11,585 bases of DNA from Irineochytrium annulatum (lineage: Eukaryota; Chytridiomycota; Chytridiomycetes; Chytridiales; Chytridiaceae). Where the stretch lies: contig JADGJL010000961.1 of NCBI GenBank assembly GCA_027600665.1, forward strand, positions 1 to 11,585, read 5' to 3'. Shown here piece by piece: positions 1 through 8,766 of this stretch; positions within the stretch are counted from its first letter, which is position 1, and each line of letters starts with the position of its first letter. The translations under genes were made by a program, and so were the position numbers. A model generated the notes under the pieces. It was not told the origin of the DNA and ran no database searches. It saw only the letters and a list, made by a program, of their open reading frames with translations.

Positions 1-3
1 ACA

Positions 4-840
4 TTAGAGGTCCCGGCGGAGAGGCGGACGGGCGGATGCCAAGGGCGGTGCGCCGCCGGCTGCGGGGCGAGAAGGGTACGGTCCAGGACGGCCGGGTCCT
101 CTAATGTCTCTGGGATCCCCCCGAAAGTCCCTCGGTCCATCCCTCGAATCCCCGCGGTTCATGTCCCTGCGGTCGCGATCCCGGTCGTCCTGGCGCTTGC
201 TCGGAGGCGGTGCGATCCTCTCGCGCTCCTTCGCGTGGTCGCCTGGTGCGGGAGGTCGGACGAGCGAGACTACAAGCGCGACGCCGTCGAGTTGACCTCC
301 GTTCAGGCGGGAGGCGGCCTTGCGGGCATCAACCGCGAAAGAAAAGGTGATCTCGGCGTGTCCCTTGTTGGTAGGGTCCCGCGTGGGATGGTTAAGAGGC
401 ATGTGAACGGTCAGGACCTCCCCGTAATTCGAGAACACGTCCTTGAGCTTCGATATGCAGTCAGCCGGTTCAACATATCAATCCAGGTACATACATGAGC
501 CTCAGTGACGTGCCGCGTGAGGTGCTGGACGAGAATGCGGGCAGACTCGGTCGTGGCGTCGGCGGTTTTCGACCTGGCGTGAAGTAAGAGGTAAGCAATC
601 CAGCGCCGCCCAGCGACTAGAAGCCTTCAGCAGGATATCGGGTCGCCCTCGACACACAAGCCAGACGACCTTGGGGAGTCAAGCGTCGCGCACCATGAGG
701 CAACCATTTTCCAGTACATCCGGCACTCCTGCCCCCTCCGCGGGTAGCTCTCGGCCACAAGCTCACCTTCCATCCGCGGCATCGCCGGCGGCCTCCCCGT
801 CGGCGGGCCTCGCCTCGGAGACGGCCTCCGCAGTCATCAT
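4..840 (-). CDS. RNPS1: RNPS1-like RRM splicing factor (three exons)
   Basis: Exons read 840-767, 573-495 and 447-4, with introns 574-766 (gtgagc...ccag, 193 nt) and 448-494 (gtatgt...CTGAC...aag, 47 nt). They join in phase to give 198 aa. Residues about 36-114 form one RRM: the RNP2-like strand ILVQHL, then LTRHVTEAHLKDVF, the RNP1-like KGHAEITF, and NGGQLDG (100-106). This follows metazoan RNPS1 (LTRNVTKDHI, KGYAYVEF, DGGQIDG), which is what identifies it. RNPS1 is a nuclear protein of the exon-junction periphery and the ASAP/PSAP complexes, acting in splicing and nonsense-mediated decay. The start is a double ATG (840-835) giving an acidic, Ala-rich leader. After the RRM the tail is rich in Arg-Asp and Arg-Gly rather than Arg-Ser. 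The protein is shorter than human RNPS1 (about 305 aa). The RRM and the 47-nt intron are secure; the first exon is less so, because an alternative donor at 657 with ATGs at 719 or 707 also keeps frame. Confidence 0.85.
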
Positions 841-881
841 CGCCAGTTTAAAAATCGAGTGAGTCTCTTTGACGCAAAGGA
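841..881. promoter_or_regulatory. Very short divergent intergenic/promoter region
   Basis: Only 41 nt separate the first ATG of the RNPS1-like gene (minus) from the first ATG of the Trf4-like gene (plus). An A/T patch, TTTAAAAA, lies at about 847-854 and is the only TATA-like sequence. The two 5' untranslated regions must be extremely short or must overlap, or one start codon lies further in; the Trf4 frame has another ATG at 964. Confidence 0.5.
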
Positions 882-2415
882 ATGAACGCCAGGAAACGAC
901 ACCTCGATGCCCACGACGGCCCGGGCGGCTCCGAACGCGGCCAGCAACCGGTATTGTCCTCCATGAGCATCCTTGGCGCCGGAGCTCGCGACCGATCTCG
1001 TTCCACCGACTACCCCCCGAACGGCAGCACCTTCACGACTGGTCCCGACTCCCCCAGCAAGAGACGGAAGACCTCGATCTCAGCGCCAGCCCCTCATCAC
1101 ACCCTCCCACCACGTCCAAACGGCCAGGTAGCACTCCCCGTCGGCCCTCCTTCCGGTCTTGCCGGTGTCGATCTGCCCACCGGTCAGAACGGCAATGGAA
1201 CGCACGGCCGCGCCAACAAGAACGCCCTGAGGTTTCGCCACGCGTTGCCTACGCCGGAGACCGCCCGCCTCCCCGCATGGACCCATGGCCGCCGGTACAA
1301 CCAGCGCACACCCTTCGCTCGGCTCCACGCCGAGATCCATGACTTCGCCAGGTACATGACGTCGACGCCAGAGGAGCGACGCGTGCGCACCGACTGCTTC
1401 CAGCGGTATCGTCAGCTGGCGCACCAAGCACGTCTGGGAGACTTAAACCTATTTGGGTCCTCGGCCACCGGGGTCTTTCTACCGTCGAGCGACCTGGACT
1501 GCACGTTGGTCGATCAGCGCGTAAACGGGAAGGACGCGATCGTGTCGGCGCTGAGGTCGCTGAAGAGGGTGATCAATAGGGCTGGTTGCACGTCCGAGAT
1601 GATGCTGATTGAGAAAACCAAGGTGCCCATCTTGAAGCTGACGGACCGGGCCACCAGATTGAAGATGGATATTAGCGTCAACCAGGTAGACGGGGTCAAT
1701 AATGCCGCCTATATACGCGAGAAAGGTGGGTTTGCCATAAGTTTTTGCATTTCTTTTGTGTCTCGACGCCATGCTTACGAGGTCTTATCTGGCAGTGGTG
1801 AACGACAAGTCACTCATTGCAATCATCCTAGTCCTTAAGTTCCTTCTTTACAGAAACAATCTTAATGAGGCGTCGACCGGCGGTCTCGGTGGCTTCCCTA
1901 CATGCCTAGTCGTAATTACATTCGCGGGAATGTATTATCAGTGCCACGTTGGGGGAGCGGCAGGCGCCGTAGCGCGGGTGAATGCGGCGGGCGAACCTGA
2001 GATTATGGGGCGACTATTAACCGAGTTATTTCGCGTTATGGGTGGGATGGACTTCAAGAGGTACAAACTTGTACCGCGCGGAGACGCTTCGGGGCCGGCC
2101 GTGAATGTCGGAAGTGGGATGCAGGTTCAAGGATTCCTGGCTCCTCGGGGGCCTGACTCATCACAGATTAATATCGTGGTGAGTGGTTAATATTATGTCA
2201 CCATGCCTGCAGTTGACTTCATCGTAACTGCCCCCATTTTTTCATCCTTTCTGAAGGATCCCCTGAACGCGACAAATAATGCCAGTAGGGCGTGTCAATT
2301 TGATCCGTCGTTTTTGTTCGAGGACTGCTATGAGGCCCTGACGGGGCCGTTCGCTAGCGACTTTCCTTCTTTACTTACGACGATATTTCACGGGCCAAGC
2401 GAATCCGGGTGGTGA
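882..2415 (+). CDS. TRF4: Trf4/Cid14-family non-canonical poly(A) polymerase (three exons)
   Basis: Exons 882-1725, 1796-2178 and 2257-2415 join in phase to 461 aa. The introns are 1726-1795 (gtgggt...ggcag) and 2179-2256 (gtgagt...pyrimidine tract...gaag). Residues 1-135 are low complexity with a KRRK basic cluster at 60-63. The nucleotidyltransferase core follows: FGSS (191-194), the metal-binding Asp pair in SDLDC (D204, D206) and the third Asp in KMDISVN (D263). Exon 2 brings the PAP-associated domain, with LVLKFLL, LNEASTGGLGGF (304-315) and GRLLTELF. Exon 3 opens with DPLNATNNASR (410-420), matching the nucleotide-recognition DPxxxxNNxSR motif of Trf4. Trf4 enzymes add short 3' tails to nuclear RNAs as part of TRAMP and feed them to the exosome. 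All catalytic residues are present. The C terminus stops about 40 residues after the recognition motif, so the protein is shorter than yeast Trf4 (584 aa). The start could instead be the ATG at 964. Confidence 0.88.
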
Positions 2416-2836
2416 TGGTGTTCAACTAATTTATCAGAATCCCTAGCCCTCGTAGACCTGGTGGGTGGATCCCTTTGCTGTAATAGATATATTGTGTATA
2501 TTGAGTTGTATTACATTAATTAAACTTGCTCATTTTTTTGGCTTTGTTGTGACAAATCCGACTTGCAGTACATTGTGTGGATAGGTTGTCGCAACTTCTC
2601 ATCATTCAACGTTCAAGAGCAACGGCGGCAAAGGAATGCTATTTCTAAGCGTGACAAAATACAGAAGTCTGCTTTGTTTGCAGGCAGAAACGTCCGGCAT
2701 ATAATTAAGCCATGCAGAAATGGCTGGCAGCAACAGCAGCATAAATAATTATTGTAGTTGAGAATGGTGAAAGGAATTGAGAGGCCACAATGAGCCACGA
2801 AGAAGATCGGCCAAAGGGTGGCATATCCTAATCCTC
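2416..2836. other. AT-rich convergent intergenic region
   Basis: The Trf4-like gene (plus) and the Sel1-repeat gene (minus) end tail-to-tail across this 421-nt gap. It is much richer in A and T than the genes, with TATATTGTGTATATTG and ATTAATTAAAC near 2488-2526 and the palindrome AATAATTATT near 2743. Such tracts fit 3' ends and polyadenylation signals for both strands, but no exact site can be fixed. Small open frames here lack bias or motifs; I see no gene. Confidence 0.5.
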
Positions 2837-5277
2837 TCACGCCGCCGCTGGGACGCACCCATCGGGCAGCCACGTCATTTCGCGCTCCCCGCTCTCGCCC
2901 CGTTCCATCCCCGACATCAGCACAATCAGTCTCTCGCCCGCCCGAACGTCGCCTGCCGCCGCGGCCCTCTCATACGCCGCCAGCGCGCCATCAAGATCCT
3001 TCTCACACCCCAGCCCCTTCTCCAGGCACGCACCCAAATCATAAAGCGCCTTCGAATACCCGCCCTCGACGGCCTCGCGCAGCCACTTGAAGCTCTCGGC
3101 GTAGTCGACTTCGTTGTCGTCGCACCCGCGCCCGTGCCGAAGGAGCATCGCGAGCTGGAACTGCGCGCGCGAATGCCCGCGCTCGGAGGCCTGGCGGTAG
3201 AGGCGGAGGGCCTCGGGGAGGTCCCGAACGGAGGACCGGGAGGCGGCGTAAAGGTCGGCGAGGTTCGTTATGGCCCAGACGTTGCCTGCGAGCATGGAGC
3301 GCTTATACCAATACCGAGCCTTCTTGAGGTTCTTCGGAGTGCCGATGCCATCTGGAGAAAAGGCCGTGTAAGCAATGGGATACGGATGAAGGAGGGGGTT
3401 ATGGTGGGCGTATACCTTCGTACATATGACCGAGCGTGTTTTGCGCGAGGTCGTGGCCGCCGTACGCACAGCGCCGGGTCCAGTCGAAGGCCTTCCGCAG
3501 ATTCACTTTGACCCCGATCCCGCCCCGATAGCAACACGCCAGGTTCAGCTGCGCCGGAAGATGACCGAGCTTTGAAGCTCTGAAGTAATAAACGGCGGCC
3601 TATATAAAAAAAACCAACGCGTTCAATATTACACAGCATTTCGGACGGATCACACACCTTGCGCTCATCCTTTGGCACCCCGATCCCATGCTCAAGGCAA
3701 TACCCGAGCGAATGCATCCCATACGCGTTCCCCGCATCCGCCGATTTCCTGAACCACTCGACCGCCAACACCTCATCCCTCTCAACCCCAAGCCCATACT
3801 GACACGCGTGCCCCAAATTGTTCGCGGCCCTCGAGTGGCCCTGCCTCGCGGCCCTCTCATACCAGACGCACGCCATCTCCACGTCCCGCTCGACGCCGAG
3901 CCCGTTTTGAAGGCAGAAGCCCAGGTTGCATTGTGCCCAGGGATTCCCCTGTTCGGCCGCGCGAGCGTACCACCGGGCGGCCTCGGCGTCGTCCTGATCC
4001 ACGCCGACGCCTTGCTCGTAGAGGTCGCCGAGGCTGTTCTGGGCGTGGCAGTTGCCGAGCGCGGCGGATCGGCGGTACCAGGTGATGGCTTCGGGGAGGT
4101 CGCGGTCGACGCCGCGGCCCTCCTCGAGGCAGTTAGCGAGGTTGTACATCGAGTTGGACTCGTCGAAGCGGGTCGCGGCTTCGAGGTAGAGGCCGAAGGC
4201 GATCTCGTCGTCCTGTTTGATTGATCAGGCTTCTCTTTTTGTTAAGCACGATAATGAGAAGGGACGGACCTGCTCCACATGGAAGCCGTCACCATAGCAA
4301 AACCCCAGTATCCCAATCCCGTAAGCTTGTCCCAGCTCCGCCGCCCTCCGATAAAGCCTTACAGCCGCCGCGCCGTCCTTCTCCACAGCCACGCCGTCGT
4401 GATGAAACACGCCTAACGCATACAACGCCGCCGGCAGCTCGCTCTCGGCAGCCATGCGAAGCCACACGAAGCTCGGAGACGTCTCGGGGTCCACGACGGC
4501 GTTGACGACCTGCGCCCATTCGTCCGCCTCCACCATATCCATCATGACACCCGGGCGGCCGTAGCGACGGAGAATGCAGAGCCGTGCCGCGGCAAGACCG
4601 TCGCCCTTCCGCGCGGCGGACGTGTAGAGGGAATCCGCGAGTTTGAAGTCCTGCGGTAGGCCTAGTGCGAACTCGAAGCAGAACGCTAACAGAGCCTTTT
4701 AAAAAAACCAAAAAAAACTTGGTCAGTAATCCATGTTGGGATGGATCAAAAAGCGGTATACCTCAATCTCAGAGACCTCCACCACTTCACCCCCAACGTT
4801 CAGCGCGGCCCTCGCCTCCGACGCCAGCATCGCCATCTGGAGCAGCTCCGCGCCCAACATCTCGTCCCGCGGTTCCTCGAAGAAGCACCGGTCCCACGGC
4901 CGCGCGCACCTCCCTCCTCGGCCCTCCATCGACGGCGGCGGCGTGCCGTTGCACTCGCCGTCCCACAGCCTGTCCTGCAGGTCCGCGGCTGCTGCGCCGT
5001 CACCGTCTTCCGAGCCGGAATCCTCAGAAACCGGGCCGCTGTGGCATGAGCATGAGGCGGACGAGGTGCTGGAGCTTCTGCTCCGGGCGGCTTGGTGGAG
5101 CGTAGCGCTCTCGTAGCCGTCATCGTTATCCGCTTGACGGCTTTCTTTGTGGGCCGGGCGGCTGCTTTTCCTCGGCCCCTCTTTCATGCTCATGAGTGCT
5201 GGCGGGACGGCCGACGACGCTGCTGGGTCGTCGAGGGCCGGCTCCATCGCCTGCGACGGCCGGTGGTGTCCAGACAT
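2837..5277 (-). CDS. Sel1-repeat (HCP-like) protein, five exons, 731 aa
   Basis: Exons read 5277-4762, 4695-4270, 4212-3658, 3599-3416 and 3351-2837. Introns of 66, 57, 58 and 64 nt all start GT and end AG, and every join restores the repeat pattern. Residues 1-100 are Ser-, Glu- and Asp-rich and look disordered. A helical region (about 135-245) contains one Sel1-like unit (174-204). About twelve Sel1 units of roughly 36 residues then fill 259-695, each with the A-x-x-x-LG...G-x-GV-x-x-D...A-x-x-WY-x-(K/R)-(A/S)A-x-x-G pattern. Sel1 repeats stack as paired helices into a curved scaffold that binds other proteins. No signal peptide or membrane segment is visible, so an ER Hrd3/Sel1L role is unlikely. 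A cytosolic scaffold, for example like the chitin synthase activator Skt5/Chs4, is possible but not shown. One unit (encoded near 3260-3180) has lost the Gly-rich loop (ASRSSV instead), and the next carries a small DDNEVD insertion. Confidence 0.88.
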
Positions 5278-6268
5278 TCGATGTCGCTGGCTTGAACGAA
5301 AACCGATCAGAAACAGAAACAGAAGTTGGAGTACTCTTTTTTTTCAATAAGGAAGCGACGCGTTCTTGATGTCGTTTTATGTTTCTCTTTGCCACCAGAC
5401 ATACCGTCTGGCTTCTCTGCCCTTTCAATTTTCAGCGGGTCTGCTCAAGTTTTGACCTAAATGCTGCATCCTTTTGTGGCCTCGCTACTGGCGACGCCGC
5501 TCGGCTTCATCGTCAACAACCTTCACTCTACGTTCAATCAAGATATCGCACCCTTTACTCGTGCCTCCTGTTGTCGCGGGGCCTCGTCGAGCTTGCTGTC
5601 GTCAGGTTGAGGGCTGGTCTTACCTGTAGGCGGCCACGCACCTCCAACCGGGTCTCGGCGAGGAAAGGACGCTGCAAGCTCAAGGGTGCTCGGACGTATG
5701 CTTCAAGACCTCAGTCCGGGCAGGCATGGCATTGCCATGCAAATCCTCCACTTGGTGCGGACAAAGGCGTCCGGTCTGCTGGACATATGCAATAATCAAC
5801 TATTTAACATCTGTAAACCTGCGAGAGGCTGAAGGCGTCAAGCTTATAGTTCCACCACAACGGGTAGCCAACTTTAAGACACAAACAAGCGAGTGCTTGA
5901 AGTTGTAATCGGATTGCTGACGATAGATAGCCATCTTCTTGCTGGGACGATCATCTCGACAGCTCAGATGCAGAAGGCCCACCAAACCTCCGACGCCTCC
6001 AGAGGCGCACGAACTCGGTTGAAGGCAAGGAACGGTGGTTGGGTGTGACGGGAATTTAACATGACCTTTAAGACATGGTGGCGCAGCATACCTTGTAGTG
6101 ACTGCTGCTACAGTGAGTGGCGTACACAGCGGGAATGACCAAACGCGAAGGTAGGGGACGGGACGCCCGACGCCAGCAAACAAACGAACGGCAATCCGGC
6201 TCGGCTCAGGCAACGCCGTCGTTTATCGTTTTATGCGTTTGAAGGGCGTCGCTCGTCATCGTCATCGG

Positions 6269-6292
6269 TCTGTTCTGTTCTGTTCTGTTCTG
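6269..6292. repeat. Pentanucleotide microsatellite (TGTTC)n
   Basis: TGTTC is repeated four times exactly at 6271-6290, with partial units on both sides, giving about 24 nt. It lies in the intergenic region about 540 nt upstream of the secreted repeat-protein start codon. A simple slippage-type repeat; no function is implied. Confidence 0.9.
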
Positions 6293-6569
6293 GCCTTGTT
6301 CGGTCTGGGTGGTTTTTAGTGGGCTTGGATCGGCAACACGTAACGCGTGCTGTGCCAAACCTGACTGCCCGACGGACCAGTAGGAAGGCACCCCGGCTCT
6401 CTTGGCGACACGGAAATGGCGGAAGAGCAGCATCCTGTCAGCACAGTCGCGGGGTGATGGGCCACCCGACCGAGTGTCAGCGCGTCCAATGCAATCGCTG
6501 CAAGGAGTGAAAACGGGGTCAGAACCGAAACGTGCGTGAGAACAATTGCCAGCACTGCAACCATTAATA

Positions 6570-6832
6570 TTTTCCCCCCTTTTTTCCCTTTTTCGTCCCG
6601 CGTGCGACCTTCAGCTCCCTTTCTCTCCTTTCCCTCCACTCCGGACCGCACGAAAATTTACTCGCGCTGTGCTCGAAAAGCACCATATCGCCTCCCTATT
6701 GCTTGGGAATCACGAACATACATAAGGCCAACGAACGCCCGTCTCGGCGTTCCCTCGTTCTTTCCCCCCCATTCCCTATAGAGTGTATACTACAATAGAG
6801 TTACTCCCCACCTCCCTCAACCAACTCCAACA
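6570..6832 (+). promoter_or_regulatory. Pyrimidine-rich promoter and 5' leader of the secreted repeat protein
   Basis: Two strongly pyrimidine-biased blocks occur at 6570-6593 and 6615-6642. They are followed by TATA-like sequences at 6716-6727 (acatacataagg) and 6776-6790 (ctatagagtgtatac), the second about 50 nt before the start codon. The start context CAACAATG has the A-rich lead typical of well-translated fungal mRNAs. CT-rich blocks before the start site are a known feature of highly expressed fungal genes. That either TATA-like element works here is inference. Confidence 0.45.
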
Positions 6833-8766
6833 ATGAACTTCCTCGCTGTCATCGCCCTGGCCGCCGTCGCCGCCGCTGCCCCCGCCAACCGGTGAGCTCT
6901 CCTTCCTTTGTTCGTCGTCGCCGGGTCGGGATCGCCGGTGTGGGAGGATGGGAGGCGGTGCACCTTGCAGTGGAGTGATGGGGATTCGGGTGGACGACGG
7001 TGGCTCTGTATGGGCGGGTGCATGCGGGGGATGCTGCGATCAGCGGTGGGACACCGTCGGTGGCCCTCCCTGGCGACGGCGCCGGCGGCGTCATGTGGGT
7101 GGTTTGGTAAATGACGGCCGTTGGACGTTTGGTGTGGAAGAAGATCCAGGCACCCGACCTGGACTCCCCTCTCATGCGAACTGCTTCCTAACTGTCGTCG
7201 CCCTTCAGTGGTCCGGCTTACGGTGCCACCACCGCTGCGTCGTCCGCCGCTCCGGTCGTGACCAACTCCCCCTACGAGTACGGCAAGCCGTCCGTCCCGG
7301 CTTCGTCCACCAAGGCTGCGGAGACCTCGGTCACCTACACCAAGCCGTCGTACGGCGCCCCCTCGTCGACGGTTGCCGCCTCGAAGACCGTTGAGTACGG
7401 CACCCCGTCGGCGTCCTCGTCGGTTGCGCCCACCAAGGTTGCCACTCCCCCCGCCTACGGTGCCCCGTCCTCGACCAAGGCCCCCGTCGCGACCACCCCG
7501 GCCTACTCCAGCGCTGCCCCCGTCGTCAGTAAGCCCTGCAGCAAGCACGCTCCCGCGCAGACTACTCCGGCTTACGTTCAGTCGACCGTGAAGCCCGTCG
7601 CCACCACCCCGGCGTACGTCCACTCGACCCTTGCGCCCACCAAGGCCGCCACCACCCCGTCCTACAGCACCCCGGCCCACAGCACGGTTGCGCCCACGAA
7701 GACGGCGCCGTCGTACGGTACCCCGGCCAACAGCTCGGTCGCCCCCACCAAGACCGCTACGGCCCCGTCCTACGGCACCCCGGCCGTCAGCTCGGTTGCG
7801 CCCACCAAGACGGCCACCGCCCCGTCGTACGGCACCCCCGCCGGCAGCTCGGTTGCCCCGACCAAGACCGCCACGGCTCCGTCGTACGGCACCCCGGCCG
7901 TCAGCTCGGTCGCCCCCACCAAGACCGCTACCGCCCCGTCCTACGGCACCCCGGCCGTCAGCTCGGTTGCGCCCACCAAGACGGCCACCGCCCCGTCCTA
8001 CGGTACCCCCGCCAACAGCTCGGTTGCCCCCACCAAGACGGCCACCGCCCCGTCGTACGGCACCCCCGCCGTCAGCTCGGTTGCCCCGACCAAGACTGCG
8101 ACCGCCCCGGTCTACGGCACCCCGGCGTACCTGTCCTCGACCCGTGCGGCTGTCCAGACCACGCCTGCCTACAAGAAGAAGTGCCACCCCCGCAGCAAGA
8201 ACTCGTCGGCCAAGGCGCCCGTCGCGACGACCCCGTCCTACGCCGCCAGCACCAAGGCGCCGATCGTGACCGTGACCACCCCGTCCTACGGCGCTGTCGT
8301 CCCGCCCGCGTCGACCAAGGCGCCCCAGGTCACCGTCACCTACGGCTCGCCCTCGTACACGCCCTCGCAGTCGCCTTCCTCCTCCGCCGCCCCCGTCGTC
8401 TCCAAGACCTACGGCGGCGATGTGCCCCCGCCGGTGTCGACCGTGAGCCCCGTCGTGACCAAGACGTACGGCGACGACACCCCGGCCTCGTCCACCAAGG
8501 CCGCCCAGACCACCACGACCGCCGCCGGCTACGACCACTCGACTGTCAAGCCCACCGACACCGAGACCGAGACTGAGGTCAAGACCAAGACCGCCACCGC
8601 CACCGCCACCGCCACCTCGACGGCCGCCCCCCAAGTCACCACCACGACCACCGATGCCGGATACCCCGTCACCGTCGTCGTCACCCTGCCCGTCGTCACG
8701 GCGACCTCGACGGAGGCGCCCGCGTCCACCACCACCACCCTCGCGGTCTACAACATCTACCCTTAG
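6833..8766 (+). CDS. Secreted Tyr/Lys/Pro/Thr-rich tandem-repeat protein (two exons)
   Basis: Exon 6833-6891, intron 6892-7208 (gtgagc...CTAAC...ttcag) and exon 7209-8766 give 538 aa. The first 16 residues (MNFLAVIALAAVAAAA) are a hydrophobic signal peptide, followed by Pro and Arg, where cleavage probably falls. The rest is almost wholly Ser, Thr, Ala, Pro, Val, Tyr and Lys. Variants of TK...SYG(T/A)P recur throughout, and residues 159-327 are nine tandem 19-residue units, consensus SVAPTKTATAPSYGTPAVS. The only cysteines are C130 and C345. The C terminus (TTTTLAVYNIYP) has no hydrophobic tail, so no GPI anchor is predicted. Ser/Thr density suggests heavy O-glycosylation. Every Lys codon read is AAG, Tyr codons are TAC and third positions are mostly C or G, which suggests high expression. 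I recognise no named family. A structural wall, matrix or adhesive protein is the best inference. Confidence 0.85.
6892..7208 (+). other. Long first intron of the secreted repeat-protein gene
   Basis: Donor gtgagc follows the second base of codon 20. A CTAAC branch site at 7188-7192 and acceptor ttcag at 7208 close the intron. At 317 nt it is four to seven times the usual intron size here. It is G-rich on the plus strand in its middle part. No convincing snoRNA boxes were found. Confidence 0.8.
7624..8130 (+). repeat. Coding minisatellite, nine units of 57 bp (one of 51 bp)
   Basis: Units begin at 7624, 7681, 7732, 7789, 7846, 7903, 7960, 8017 and 8074. All are 57 bp (19 codons) except the second, which lacks two codons. 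Outer units are degenerate and central ones nearly identical. The units starting at 7732 and 7903 differ by one base out of 57, while adjacent units 7732 and 7789 differ by eight, pointing to a higher-order period of three units (171 bp). Confidence 0.95.
8590..8616 (+). repeat. Hexanucleotide (ACCGCC)n repeat in coding sequence
   Basis: Four and a half copies of ACCGCC encode an alternating Thr-Ala run near the C terminus of the secreted repeat protein. It is in frame, so slippage by whole units would change only protein length. Confidence 0.9.

Larger units (their letters stand above)
5278..6832. other. Long intergenic region between divergent genes
   Basis: About 1.55 kb separates the Sel1-repeat gene (minus) from the secreted repeat-protein gene (plus). 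Open frames at 5379-5795 (plus), 5800-6213 (minus) and 6316-6651 (minus) have no recognisable domain, no matching splice partners and none of the C-ending codon preference of neighbouring genes, so I call no gene. The first few hundred bases probably hold the Sel1 gene promoter and the last 270 that of the repeat-protein gene. Nothing in the middle could be identified. Confidence 0.5.

Noticed and set aside
600..720. Alternative first exon for the RNPS1-like gene (ATGs at 719 or 707 on the minus strand, donor gtgtgt at 657)
   Set aside because: It joins in frame, but the gtgagc donor at 766 is stronger and gives a start closer to a sensible promoter. It is kept only as a fallback.
2777..3511. 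Long plus-strand open frame of 244 codons
   Set aside because: It lies opposite the last Sel1 exons and crosses their introns; the minus strand carries the clear Sel1 pattern.
3688..4224. Plus-strand open frame of 178 codons
   Set aside because: Antisense shadow of the third Sel1 exon, with no domain of its own.
5379..5795. Plus-strand open frame of 138 codons in the intergenic region
   Set aside because: No domain, no codon preference like its neighbours and no convincing splice partners.
5800..6213. Minus-strand open frame of 137 codons
   Set aside because: No recognisable motif; mixed Cys/Pro/Ser composition typical of random frames.
6940..7060. Possible intron-encoded C/D-box snoRNA (gtgatgg resembling a C box)
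   Set aside because: No D box (CTGA) at a suitable distance and no terminal stem was found.
6817..8634. A 605-codon open frame antisense to the secreted repeat protein, running through its intron
   Set aside because: It is Gly/Arg-rich low complexity, as expected from reading C-ending Ala/Thr/Pro/Ser codons backwards. The plus frame has a signal peptide, splice signals and a protein-level repeat.
8640..8763. Possible GPI-anchor signal at the C terminus of the repeat protein
   Set aside because: The protein ends in Thr, Tyr, Asn and Pro residues without a hydrophobic tail or omega-site arrangement.
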